From Rhodocytophaga aerolata (GTDB lineage: Bacteria > Bacteroidota > Bacteroidia > Cytophagales > 172606-1), in assembly GCF_030503435.1 (NCBI RefSeq), contig NZ_JAUKPO010000010.1:124001-188000 (forward strand): DNA of 64,000 nt. Reading direction: 5' to 3'. The position numbers and the translations under genes are program-made. The notes under the pieces are model-generated. The model worked only from the letters and a program-made list of their open reading frames with translations, had not been told where the DNA came from and did not search any database. This document shows positions 1-8,033 of this stretch, piece after piece. Each line of letters begins with the position of its first letter. Positions within the stretch are counted from its first letter, which is position 1.

Positions 1-1637
1 GTTTTTGTGGCATTTGTATATATATTGCTGCTAATTTCTATATATGTATACCGGATACCAGCTAACACTTTTAATTTATCAGAAATGGATAATAAATCCT
101 GAAGGTATACCCCACCTCTACCTGTAATATTTTTAGTCACAGAAAGTTTTACAGCCGAAGGAATATCTTCACGGCTAGCAAATTCCCCTAGATTAAATAC
201 ATTGATTTTGTCATATCTAGCATCAATGGAATCTGGCTTTGCCAGGTTTGCATATATTCCAAAACTTGGAGAATTTGAGCGGTACTGATCGGCATCCGCC
301 CCAAACAACAGGTTATGTTTCAGAAAACCTGTGCTGAACTGGCCTGTTAAATCAACTTGTGCCAGGAAATAAGTTTCATCATTGGCACTGCGCTGTAGGC
401 TTCTATTTAACTGCGTGCTATCCTTTGCATTGAAAGAAGTAGGACGGGAAGTAGCATATAAATTACTGTTATATTTTTGAATTCCACCAATGGCCCGTAA
501 CTGCCAGTTCTGATTCAGGCGATGGGTAATAGTAGTAGTGATGCTTTTCTGTTCCACCTGGTAATTTCCCCAGGAAGCTCCCAGGAAACGGTTACGCGGA
601 ACATCCAGAATTGTGTATTTGAAAGCACCCACGCCATAATCAGGGGTGCGGTTGTCTTTCAGATAATCGCCTTCTACCAGTATATCTGTTTTACTGGTGG
701 CTTTAAACAATACTGATGGATTAATATAAAAGCGTTCGGATTTTACTTCATCGCGGAAACTCTGCGCATTTTCATAGGTGGTATTTAACCGGTAGGCAAT
801 TTTGTCGCTGTTATTAATGGCTCCATATACATCCAGAGAAGGTTTGTAAAAATTGTAGCTGCCTATACGCATAGAGAGCTCGCCGCCATTTTCAAATTTT
901 GGTTTTTTTGTTACCAGGTTCAGTACACCGCCCGCCGCTACGTTTCCAAATAAAATGGCACTGCTGCCTTTCAGTATTTCTACTTTCTCCAGAGAACTGG
1001 TTTCCGGCATTACACCATTATTAAACCGCACACCATTTCTGAAGGTATTGTTGCTGCCGAATGCGAAACCACGGGCGGCTATTTCTTCCTGAATGCCACC
1101 GGTAGTGCCCATAGTATATACGCCATTGGCATTGCGCAGCACATCGCTGATACGCAGCGTTTGCTGCTGATCCATTATCTCCCGGTCTATAATAGCAATG
1201 CTCTGTGGCAAATCCATGGGTCTGATAGCAATTTTGCCCACATTCACCGGCTGCTCATTCATGGTTTTTCTGCCAGTGACTACTACATCGGATAATTGCT
1301 GGGAGGCTTCAGAGAGTACAAAATCTACCTGTGCAACTTCTCCAGCAACAACGCTTACCTGCTTCTCCTGCGTTTGCAAACCTACAAATGATACAATAAG
1401 TGTGTAGCTGCCTGGTTTTACATGTTTTATCAGGTAATTCCCTTCATCAGAGGTTGTCGTTCCTTTGGTAGCCCCTTTTAAGGTTACATTCACAAAAGCA
1501 GCCGGCTTGCCATCACTGGAAGTAATATGGCCTGTAATCGTTCCAACCTGCGCTTTGGCAGCCATTGAAGATAATAGTAGTATACTCAGGCAAAGAATAG
1601 AGAAGTAAAGGTGTTTGATAGATAGAGATGGGTTCAC
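1..1637 (-). CDS. TonB-dependent siderophore receptor, 3' end beyond window
   Basis: About 545 N-terminal codons are visible; the C-terminal barrel strands lie left of position 1. The frame opens with a GTG at 1637 followed by a signal peptide (residues 1-30, ending AKAQ). A carboxypeptidase-like regulatory domain follows (about 32-110), then a plug domain containing GGIQEEIAARGF and VEILKGSSAILFG, wording typical of the FhuA/FhuE-type siderophore receptor family. The rest is beta-barrel sequence rich in aromatic residues. The family sits in the outer membrane and imports ferric siderophores using TonB-ExbBD. Two palindromic operators just upstream suggest iron control. The family is clear; the actual ligand cannot be read from the sequence. 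Confidence 0.9.
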   Translation of the reverse strand, partial: MNPSLSIKHLYFSILCLSILLLSSMAAKAQVGTITGHITSSDGKPAAFVNVTLKGATKGTTTSDEGNYLIKHVKPGSYTLIVSFVGLQTQEKQVSVVAGEVAQVDFVLSEASQQLSDVVVTGRKTMNEQPVNVGKIAIRPMDLPQSIAIIDREIMDQQQTLRISDVLRNANGVYTMGTTGGIQEEIAARGFAFGSNNTFRNGVRFNNGVMPETSSLEKVEILKGSSAILFGNVAAGGVLNLVTKKPKFENGGELSMRIGSYNFYKPSLDVYGAINNSDKIAYRLNTTYENAQSFRDEVKSERFYINPSVLFKATSKTDILVEGDYLKDNRTPDYGVGAFKYTILDVPRNRFLGASWGNYQVEQKSITTTITHRLNQNWQLRAIGGIQKYNSNLYATSRPTSFNAKDSTQLNRSLQRSANDETYFLAQVDLTGQFSTGFLKHNLLFGADADQYRSNSPSFGIYANLAKPDSIDARYDKINVFNLGEFASREDIPSAVKLSVTKNITGRGGVYLQDLLSISDKLKVLAGIRYTYIEISSNIYTNATK

Positions 1638-1662
1638 GGTGGTTTATTTAAAAAAATAGTTG

Positions 1663-1679
1663 TTTAGATCAATTCTAAA
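1663..1679. promoter_or_regulatory. Iron-box-like palindrome, proximal copy
   Basis: TTTAGA-TCAAT-TCTAAA is a perfect 6-5-6 inverted repeat lying 26-42 bases upstream of the receptor GTG start. It is downstream of the likely transcription start, a position suited to repression. The form resembles operators of Fur or DtxR-type metal regulators, but the regulator is inferred from the siderophore-receptor context. Confidence 0.6.
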
Positions 1680-1691
1680 TAAAGCTCAAAA

Positions 1692-1701
1692 CAAAGTATT
1701 A
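1692..1701 (-). promoter_or_regulatory. Candidate -7 element of the siderophore receptor
   Basis: Read on the minus strand this is TAATACTTTG, close to the Bacteroidota TAnnTTTG element. It lies between the two palindromic boxes, so both would interfere with initiation. Confidence 0.35.
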
Positions 1702-1718
1702 TTTAGACTAATTCCAAA
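1702..1718. promoter_or_regulatory. Iron-box-like palindrome, distal copy
   Basis: TTTAGA-CTAAT-TCCAAA matches the proximal box except for one arm mismatch and the spacer order. The two centres are 39 bp apart. It would overlap the upstream part of the receptor promoter. Confidence 0.55.
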
Positions 1719-2066
1719 TAATTTTTCCAATAAAATTTATCATACATCGACATATGGAAATTGGGGAGTTTTACTCACATAAATAGCCTGCAAAGAATAG
1801 ATGCCCTGATAGGTAAGTTGAACTTAATTGATGTAGAGTGGGGCATTCGGGATAGCACAAAGGGAATATAGGCAGCTAATACATAGGTACCTCACTCCTA
1901 TTCATCTTTACCACACTACGACATTGGATTGATTTATATTCTGCACTAAAAGATAATAACAATTCCTACGCACTGAAAGATGTGGTGCTGGTAGAATATA
2001 GAAGAGATCGATTTTAAAGGATAAGTAAGTTGGATGGAAAAGTACGTAGGTTATCTGATACACCGT
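1719..2066. other. Non-coding stretch between receptor promoter and methyltransferase gene
   Basis: Apart from the operator pair at its left border, I see no gene, RNA or convincing hairpin here. The region is AT-rich and lies between the promoter of the leftward receptor and the 3' end of the leftward methyltransferase. Confidence 0.6.
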
Positions 2067-2855
2067 TTATTTAGCAGGTTTCCGGCAGCGGATGTGCAGA
2101 AAATACGCAACTATCTGGGTATCCTGCAGAAAGGGGTATTGTTTTACGGCTTCCTCACTGGCTTTTGGTTCGTTCATGTATTCGATTATAAAGCCTGCCT
2201 GTATCAGCATATTTACCCACTGGCTGAGGGTTCTGGTAAACCTGGGCACCTTAAACTTTGGCAAAGACTGGTATTTTTCCGGCAGGGCGCTGAATGTCCA
2301 CTCACTTAGATCGCCATGTTGATTTTTGAAATACTCGCCTACTTCTATTGCATATGTTTTTCCATCGGCATTCCGCAGGTTTTTCCGGTGAGGCGTATCA
2401 AAACAGGGATGGGAAATAGAAAACTGCAAAAAGCCTCCCCTTTTCAGTACCCGGAAAGCTTCCTTTAGTACCTTTTCTGTTTCCGGAATATCCATAAAAC
2501 TCATAAAGGCGGTTGCAAAATCAAAGGTATTTTCCGCAAAGGGTAAATCTACGGCACTGGCCAGCTGGTAATGTATATTCAAGGGTGAATCAGCTTCTGT
2601 TTCTTTCGCATGTTGAATGAATACTTCAGAAATATCTATAGCCGATACCTGGGCTCCACGCTGGGCTAGCAGTCTGGTGTTATGCCCTTCGCCACAGCCA
2701 ATGTCCAGGCCTTTTAAATCCGTAATATCAGGTAATTTTTCCAGAAAGGCAGGCGTATTTAGGTGATCCCGGTACGTATCGAATCCTGCGCGGCTAAGCA
2801 GGGTCCATGTGGCGGCATTTTCATTCCAGTAATGCCCGGTTTCCTGGTGGTTCAT
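2067..2855 (-). CDS. Class I SAM-dependent methyltransferase
   Basis: A 262-residue protein when started at ATG 2855 (MNHQETGHYWNENAATW). The frame is open 17 codons further, but that extension looks untranslated. The SAM-binding motif I LKGLDIGCGEGHNTRLLA is followed by the acidic loop VSAIDIS and the motif FDFATAFMSFMDIPE, so this is a Methyltransf_11/25-type Rossmann enzyme. The C-terminal region (FKVPRFTRTLSQWVNMLIQAGF) is common in small-molecule methyltransferases. The substrate cannot be predicted. The gene stands alone and is divergent from the YdeI-like gene. Confidence 0.85.
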   Translation of the reverse strand: MNHQETGHYWNENAATWTLLSRAGFDTYRDHLNTPAFLEKLPDITDLKGLDIGCGEGHNTRLLAQRGAQVSAIDISEVFIQHAKETEADSPLNIHYQLASAVDLPFAENTFDFATAFMSFMDIPETEKVLKEAFRVLKRGGFLQFSISHPCFDTPHRKNLRNADGKTYAIEVGEYFKNQHGDLSEWTFSALPEKYQSLPKFKVPRFTRTLSQWVNMLIQAGFIIEYMNEPKASEEAVKQYPFLQDTQIVAYFLHIRCRKPAK

Positions 2856-3027
2856 TCGGTTAATGTTGGCTAAGAAAGTTGTCGCGATAGCCAGGCAAAC
2901 TAACAAAATTGTTCAGACTTGAGAAAACCCTGTATTGATTGTTTGTATAGCTTCGCAAAAAAATTTTGGCAGGCTATCTGTTTTTCTATAATTTTCCTCT
3001 GACAAATTGCTACCTACCCTATACCTT

Positions 3028-3609
3028 ATGCTAACGTACAGAGACCTACCGGTTGTATCTTTTGAATCAGAACAAGACTTTGATACCTGGCTGGCAGCTA
3101 ACCATGAGAAGGAAAAAGGCTTCTGGCTCCGGTATTATAAGAAAGGAAGTAACATCCCCACGATCCGCCACGAACAGGCAGTAGATGTTGCCCTCTGCTG
3201 GGGCTGGATTGATGGCTTGCTCAACAAATATGATGATATCTCCTATGTAGTCCGTTTTACGCCCAGAAGGCCCAAAAGTACCTGGTCGCAGGTGAATGTA
3301 GCCAAAGTAGAAAAACTGCTGCAAGCGGGACGGATGCAGCCTAGCGGGTTGGCCCAGGTAGAACTAGCCAAGCAAGATGGACGGTGGGACATAGCCTATG
3401 CACCTGCCAGTAAAATGGAAGTGCCCGCAGATTTTATAGAGCTACTCAAGCAAGAGCCGGAAACGTATGCCTTTTATCTGTCACTCAATAAAACTAACCT
3501 GTATACCATTGGCTACCGGTTAACCACCACTACAGATCCGGTAAAACGGGCTAAAAAAGCCAATCAGATTTTGGAAATGCTGCGGAATAAACAAACGTTT
3601 ACCAAGTAG
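3028..3609 (+). CDS. YdeI/OmpD-associated family protein
   Basis: 193 residues from ATG 3028; a TTG seven codons upstream is less likely. The motifs FDTWLAANHEKEKGFWLRYYKK, ALCWGWIDG and RFTPRRPKSTWSQVNVAKVEKL are characteristic of the YdeI family, whose members include stress- or bacteriocin-protection proteins. The C-terminal part (YAFYLSLNKTNLYTIGYRL) fits the family helical tail. It is soluble, with no signal peptide. Biochemical function is not established for most members. It is divergent from the methyltransferase and convergent with the lipoprotein gene, with a shared hairpin between. Confidence 0.8.
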   Translation: MLTYRDLPVVSFESEQDFDTWLAANHEKEKGFWLRYYKKGSNIPTIRHEQAVDVALCWGWIDGLLNKYDDISYVVRFTPRRPKSTWSQVNVAKVEKLLQAGRMQPSGLAQVELAKQDGRWDIAYAPASKMEVPADFIELLKQEPETYAFYLSLNKTNLYTIGYRLTTTTDPVKRAKKANQILEMLRNKQTFTK

Positions 3610-3665
3610 TTCACTACCCTACCCCTCTTTCGTACCTGGTATCATAGAGATTATTGATTAACAAA

Positions 3666-3698
3666 AAACCTGTTCGGTTAGTAAGACCTAACAGGTTT
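3666..3698. terminator. Bidirectional hairpin terminator, CCTGTTAGGT type
   Basis: Arms 3666-3678 and 3686-3698 (AAACCTGTT-c-GGT / ACC-t-AACAGGTTT) pair with one mismatch across a 7-nt loop. It lies between two convergent genes. The same stem sequence recurs at 59062 and, slightly changed, at 62446. Confidence 0.7.
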
Positions 3699-3741
3699 AC
3701 CTTTCACACAAGGAATACGTATTTTTATCAATAGTTAGGTT

Positions 3742-4212
3742 TTACTTGTCCTCTTTAAGCTTGCGGTAATATTTTTTGGGTCCGTCGCAAGGCAGGTTGC
3801 TTTCTGTTAAGCCTTCTTCCTGGCTCAACTCTAAAACTAATGTACCTCCGCAGCTAAACTGTAAGGCAACTTTGCCAGGATCTGTTTCTGCTGCAAAAGT
3901 TAAGGTTATTTCATAGTTTCCCTCTTTGTTTTGGCTAAGAGCGTATGTACCGGTTGTCTCCACTCCTTCCGAGGTAAATTTCCGGAAACTACTATCGGCA
4001 TTAAACTGATAATATTCCTGATATGGCAAGGTTTCTGCCCCCACTATTTTTCCGGTCCAGCCATGCATTACTTTGTCTACCTGCCACTGCCCGGTAATAG
4101 TTGTAGCGGTAATCTTGGAAGCAGATGAATCTTCCAGCTCCAGTTTATTCGCCTCACAAGCCACTAGAAATAGTATTGAAAATAATAATAAGTTTACTAA
4201 ATGGGTTTTCAT
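3742..4212 (-). CDS. Lipocalin-like lipoprotein of unknown function
   Basis: 156 residues. The N-terminus is a lipoprotein signal (LLLFSILFLVAC, lipid Cys at residue 19). The body resembles Bacteroidota lipocalin-like/DUF4488-type proteins: GQWQVDKVMHGW, then YYQFNADSSFRKF and GTYALSQN, a pattern of short beta strands in which a weight or variance term is compared. Two cysteines near the C-terminus (FSCGG, LPCDG) could form a disulfide. Function is unknown. It is monocistronic, ending at the shared hairpin. Confidence 0.65.
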   Translation of the reverse strand: MKTHLVNLLLFSILFLVACEANKLELEDSSASKITATTITGQWQVDKVMHGWTGKIVGAETLPYQEYYQFNADSSFRKFTSEGVETTGTYALSQNKEGNYEITLTFAAETDPGKVALQFSCGGTLVLELSQEEGLTESNLPCDGPKKYYRKLKEDK

Positions 4213-4366
4213 AAATACAGTCTGTTTATAGTTATTCTAATGACCCATAAACTGACTGGGTAGGTTGCATCTTAAGTAGATTAAATTTTGCCTGAAGGTA
4301 TCATCTAATTTATTTCGCAGGTTACAAACCATCAGGTGAGAACCGTTAATGGCTAGCCTTACCTGT

Positions 4367-5695
4367 TCAGGAAGGTACCTGGGTATTTGCCTGTTGAGTA
4401 TATTTTGCAGGCTTTCCGTATCGTCTTCCGTTCAGTAAAACACCTATAAAGGTTGAACGCACCAGAAACTGATAACTGAGCAACAAAACAGCTAAACTCG
4501 GTAGCAAAATGGCCATTACCTTTAGCAGCCAGTGCCATTCGTAGGGATAGACACATACCTGAAAGAAAACGACTACAGGCAAATGAATGAGGTACATCCA
4601 GTACGAAGCATCGGATAGGTAGCGGATTGGCCGGCTGGGGCGGGAAAAGAAAGTCAGCATGGCTCCGATAAAGGCAAACACGGCAGTCATGGAGGCTACC
4701 CCATAGAAACTGTTATAGATCATACTCATTAGCTGCATAGTGGCCGGGTCTACTGCCGGAGTACCCGCTTGCTGCCCTGGTGCCATTGCCTGATAAACCG
4801 TGGAGAGAAAAGATGCAGTAACCAGGGCCACCAGAATCAGGCTTATACATAGGTTTACTTTCCAATATTTTTTAAAATTTGCCAGCAATTCCTTTTGCCT
4901 GTGCAAAAACCAGCCAAAGGTAAAGTAGCCGCCATATACCAGGAAAGAAGCCCATTTAGGCAGCAGGCCTACATCTGGTGTATCTACGCCAAACCCATTT
5001 TTCATACCCCACATTGCCGGAATGGTGCATAACCCGAAAAGTAAACTTCCCCACCACCGGTTCATCAGAAAAGAAATTACGCTATCTATTCCCTGCCTGA
5101 ACTTGCCTTGTTTATCGAGTGCTTTTGCTAGGAGTGGCCGTAAAACAAGCACCCCGGCACAGAACCAGAGAAGGTAATACAGAAACCACAAATGGGTTAA
5201 GGGAAAGCCATTGCTCATCCATATGAAAGAACGAAAATTTTGCGCTACAATTTGCCAGTACCCCATGTGAGCTATAGCTGGGTTCATGGCCAGGTAGCCC
5301 ATTTGCTGATATCCCCATGTCCAAAGTAACTGGACAGACACGACGATGACTGGCCAGAAAAGAAGCAAAGGCAACCCAATACGTGCCGCCCTATGGGTTA
5401 AGAAACCCTGTGCTCCTCTCCGGTGGTACAACATATGTGCAAAAAAACCGGATAACAGGAAAAAAGCCTGCATGCGGAATACGTGCGCTACATAGAAGAA
5501 CACATCTATAGCTACGCTGGTCTGGGCATCTTTTACGGCCCACAGCATGGGAGGTAAAAAAGATACCAGTGATTCTACGCCATGAAAAAAGATACCGATG
5601 AGCAAAGCAATAGCCCGGGCTGCATCTAAGGCATTATACCGTTCGGCAGACAAGGCAGTTGTAGGAAGTGTAGGAGAACTGGCGGATATAAACAT
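4367..5695 (-). CDS. Membrane acyltransferase, MdoC/acyltransferase-3 family
   Basis: 442 residues from ATG 5695. The motif NALDAARAIALLIGIFFHGVESL with the key His near residue 38 is the family's catalytic H-loop, followed by about ten membrane segments. The wording RMQAFFLLSGFFAHML and WFLYYLLWFCAGVL matches glucan-modifying OpgC/MdoC-like enzymes that transfer acyl groups to sugars across the membrane. An IS982-family element ends 9 bases upstream of this start, so the native promoter has been displaced. The frame stays open into the IS, from a TTG at 5764, but that extension has no family resemblance. The original 5' end could also have been cut. Confidence 0.8.
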   Translation of the reverse strand: MFISASSPTLPTTALSAERYNALDAARAIALLIGIFFHGVESLVSFLPPMLWAVKDAQTSVAIDVFFYVAHVFRMQAFFLLSGFFAHMLYHRRGAQGFLTHRAARIGLPLLLFWPVIVVSVQLLWTWGYQQMGYLAMNPAIAHMGYWQIVAQNFRSFIWMSNGFPLTHLWFLYYLLWFCAGVLVLRPLLAKALDKQGKFRQGIDSVISFLMNRWWGSLLFGLCTIPAMWGMKNGFGVDTPDVGLLPKWASFLVYGGYFTFGWFLHRQKELLANFKKYWKVNLCISLILVALVTASFLSTVYQAMAPGQQAGTPAVDPATMQLMSMIYNSFYGVASMTAVFAFIGAMLTFFSRPSRPIRYLSDASYWMYLIHLPVVVFFQVCVYPYEWHWLLKVMAILLPSLAVLLLSYQFLVRSTFIGVLLNGRRYGKPAKYTQQANTQVPS

Positions 5696-5699
5696 ATAT

Positions 5700-5704
5700 A
5701 AACT
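5700..5704. repeat. Target-site duplication AAACT, left copy
   Basis: AAACT directly abuts the left inverted repeat of the IS982-family element and is repeated at 6667-6671. The wider flanks share ATAAACT, so the exact duplication length (5 or 7) is ambiguous. Confidence 0.6.
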
Positions 5705-5720
5705 ATGCGAATAAGGGGTT
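5705..5720. repeat. IS left inverted repeat
   Basis: ATGCGAATAAGGGGTT pairs with the right-end repeat at 6651-6666 with one mismatch at the third base. Confidence 0.8.
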
Positions 5721-5851
5721 GGAAAAAAGCAGACACATAGAAAACCGGTTAAAGAGTAATACAACTCACTCTAATCGCCCTTTACTATTATGTCTGCCAA
5801 TGCTATAATAGCAACTTAGGTTGGCAAGTCCAACGTTTTAGTCCTAATTCT

Positions 5852-6652
5852 ATGCAAGGACACATAACGGATGAAGAACTAATTACTATTTATCTGTTTT
5901 GTGTGGCTTTCCAAGAGAAACAAAAACTCAAATCTATGCACACTTACATACATCAGCATTGGCTCTCTTACTTTCCTAATTTGCCTGCTTACCAGACCTT
6001 TGTCAATCGATTAAATCGCATGGCTGACCTTTTTCCAGTCTTAGTTAGCCAACTCCTTACCGATTTAGGGGTAGAAGAAGGAGAACAGGCTTGGCTCCTT
6101 ACTGATTCTATGCCCATCATTACCTGCTCACACAAAAGAAAAGCCAAAGTAGCCTTAGCTATAGTTAATAAGGGCTTTTGTGCTACTAAAAACCTGCATT
6201 ACTTTGGTGTCAAACTTCATCTTTTAGCCCAAAGCAGGAAAAACAGACTACCTTTACCTGAATATGTAGGTATTACAGCTGCTTCTGTACATGATTTAAC
6301 CGCTCTAAGACCTGTCCTGGATTGCTTGACAAACAGGACGATCATTGCAGATAAAGCCTATTCTGATCAAGAACTTCATGAGAAACTCCTCTCTTTCCAA
6401 GCCTGTGAACTGATTACCCCTGTCAAAAATATAAAAGGGATGTTAGCAGTAACCAAGCAGTTTGAACAAGCTTTTAATGATTTATTTTCGAGTGCTGTTT
6501 CTCGAATCAGGCAGCCGGTTGAGTCTTTTTTTAATTGGCTACAAGAAAAAACTGCTATTCAAATAGCTTCCAAAGTAAGGTCAACTGCTGGGCTTATCGT
6601 TCATGTGTTCGGTAAAATAGCTGCCGCTCTTTGCATTTGGATGAATTTTTAA
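5852..6652 (+). CDS. IS982-family transposase
   Basis: 266 residues, slightly short of the usual 280-300. Catalytic residues fit a DDE enzyme: D85 in WLLTDSMP, D167 in TIIADKAYSD and E224 in QPVESFFNWLQE. The GVKLHLLA and TAASVHDLTALRP stretches are typical of IS982/IS4-like DDE transposases. The frame is intact and lies between matched inverted repeats, so the element may still be active. The 130-bp leader between left IR and ATG is long. Confidence 0.9.
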   Translation: MQGHITDEELITIYLFCVAFQEKQKLKSMHTYIHQHWLSYFPNLPAYQTFVNRLNRMADLFPVLVSQLLTDLGVEEGEQAWLLTDSMPIITCSHKRKAKVALAIVNKGFCATKNLHYFGVKLHLLAQSRKNRLPLPEYVGITAASVHDLTALRPVLDCLTNRTIIADKAYSDQELHEKLLSFQACELITPVKNIKGMLAVTKQFEQAFNDLFSSAVSRIRQPVESFFNWLQEKTAIQIASKVRSTAGLIVHVFGKIAAALCIWMNF

Positions 6653-6666
6653 CCCCTTATTCGAAT
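6651..6666. repeat. IS right inverted repeat
   Basis: AACCCCTTATTCGAAT mirrors the left end. The first two bases are shared with the TAA stop of the transposase. Confidence 0.8.
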
Positions 6667-6671
6667 AAACT
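6667..6671. repeat. Target-site duplication AAACT, right copy
   Basis: Second copy of the AAACT that borders the left end of the IS. Confidence 0.6.
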
Positions 6672-6794
6672 GTTTAAAAAGATACAAAAGCAAAGGAACA
6701 GAAAGCCAAGAAACAAGAATCAGCGGGTAATCATATAGGTATTCACCTGAAATTTTCAGTACACAAGCAACATATAATGAACACCTTACCTGGA

Positions 6795-7178
6795 TTATGT
6801 ACCTTCAAGTAGAAAGTACCGGCCTACGGTAACTGTTATGGATAAGGCTAGTAGGACAACCAACATAGGCAGCTTCGAAAACTGCTTATTTTGCCAATGC
6901 ACCACTCCTGCTCCCAGTAGTACCAGCCCCATACAGGCAGCCGCAACTAATGTTACTACTGGTAAAACATTAATCATTAAAGGCAAGACTATGCCCACAG
7001 CTCCCAGAATTTCCAATGCACCCAACACCCTAAGAAAAGTCAATGGAAAAGAGGCAGGCACTAATCGGGCTACTTTTGCCGGAGATTGAAATAGCTTGGC
7101 ACTTCCGGCTATCAGGAAAGTTACCGCTAAAAAGCCTTGCATTCCCCATAGTAATTTATCTAGCACCAGTAGGTTCAT
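6795..7178 (-). CDS. DoxX-like membrane protein
   Basis: 127 residues with four predicted membrane segments. The opening WGMQGFLAVTFLIAGSAKLFQSP and the following LRVLGALEILGAVGIVLP are the DoxX/DUF417-type signature. Members are small inner-membrane proteins, sometimes linked to redox stress or thiosulfate oxidation, mostly without a defined reaction. The gene is monocistronic, downstream of the LytTR regulator with a 106-bp gap. Confidence 0.75.
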   Translation of the reverse strand: MNLLVLDKLLWGMQGFLAVTFLIAGSAKLFQSPAKVARLVPASFPLTFLRVLGALEILGAVGIVLPLMINVLPVVTLVAAACMGLVLLGAGVVHWQNKQFSKLPMLVVLLALSITVTVGRYFLLEGT

Positions 7179-7284
7179 AGGAGTAATAAGTATTCGGAAA
7201 TACGCACAGTTATGAGGATAAATTATTTATGTATTTGTAGAGAGTATTTTTGGTAGTTCAACAGTTTGAAGGCAATGCTCTCGC

Positions 7285-8001
7285 TTAATTTTTATTGGTC
7301 AGTATTTTTCCTTTCATCTGCCGGAGAAAAGCTTCCCGGTAGGTATCGCCGATAGGTATCCGTACGCTGGTAAACTCCATGCCCACCGTATTGCCTTCAA
7401 TCAGAATAATATAAGGGACAGCCACCATGAATGATTTATGCGTACGAACGAATCGCTCAGCAGGCAACCGGTCTTCCAGGTCTTTCATGTTCAGTAGCGC
7501 AATAATGCGTTCACCCTCGCGGGTAAAAAAACCTACATAATTTTTCAGCCCCTCTATATACACCACATCTTTGAGATTGATCTTCAGCAGCTTTCCTTTT
7601 TGTTCGGTTTTTACCAGAACATACTCATTTTCTTCCTGGGCAGCAGGTTTTATCAGGGATAACGCCCGCTGGGCACCCTTGATAAATCTGGCGAAAGAGA
7701 TCGGTTTCAGCAGGTAATCTACCACTTCATGATCAAACCCCTCCAAGGCATACTGGCTGTAGGCCGTCGTTAGAATAACTTTGCTCCGGCCATTAAGAGA
7801 TTGTATAAACTCAATCCCAGACATTTCCGGCATCTGTACATCCAGAAAAATCAAGTCTATCTTCTTTTCATGCAGCACTTGCAAAGCCTTTACTGGATTA
7901 GTAGTTGTCTCTACCAGGTCAAGAAAAGGCGTCTGGCTAATATGTCGTTTCAGCAGGTCAATGGCGTGTTGCTCATCGTCAACAATTATACAGGAGATCA
8001 T
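7285..8001 (-). CDS. LytTR-family response regulator
   Basis: 238 residues. The receiver domain (1-120) has acidic residues D8 and D9, phospho-acceptor D54 in FLDVQMPEMSG, and the conserved Lys in YLLKPISF. The C-terminal LytTR domain (about 135-235) includes VYIEGLKNYVGFFTREG and RFVRTHKSFMVAVPYI. It would be phosphorylated by the sensor kinase encoded 32 bp upstream and then bind direct-repeat promoters. The target genes are not identifiable here. Confidence 0.92.
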   Translation of the reverse strand: MISCIIVDDEQHAIDLLKRHISQTPFLDLVETTTNPVKALQVLHEKKIDLIFLDVQMPEMSGIEFIQSLNGRSKVILTTAYSQYALEGFDHEVVDYLLKPISFARFIKGAQRALSLIKPAAQEENEYVLVKTEQKGKLLKINLKDVVYIEGLKNYVGFFTREGERIIALLNMKDLEDRLPAERFVRTHKSFMVAVPYIILIEGNTVGMEFTSVRIPIGDTYREAFLRQMKGKILTNKN

Positions 8002-8033
8002 ATGCTTGGGTTTATTGAAATCACTACACAGGC

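Larger units (their letters stand above)
5705..6666 (+). mobile_element. IS982-family insertion sequence, complete
   Basis: The element is 962 bp. Its ends 5705-5720 (ATGCGAATAAGGGGTT) and 6651-6666 (reverse complement ATTCGAATAAGGGGTT) are inverted repeats matching at 15 of 16 positions. It carries one transposase gene, and the right repeat overlaps that gene's stop codon. Flanking AAACT copies mark the target duplication. The intact frame and repeats suggest a recent insertion. It landed immediately upstream of the acyltransferase gene. Confidence 0.88.
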
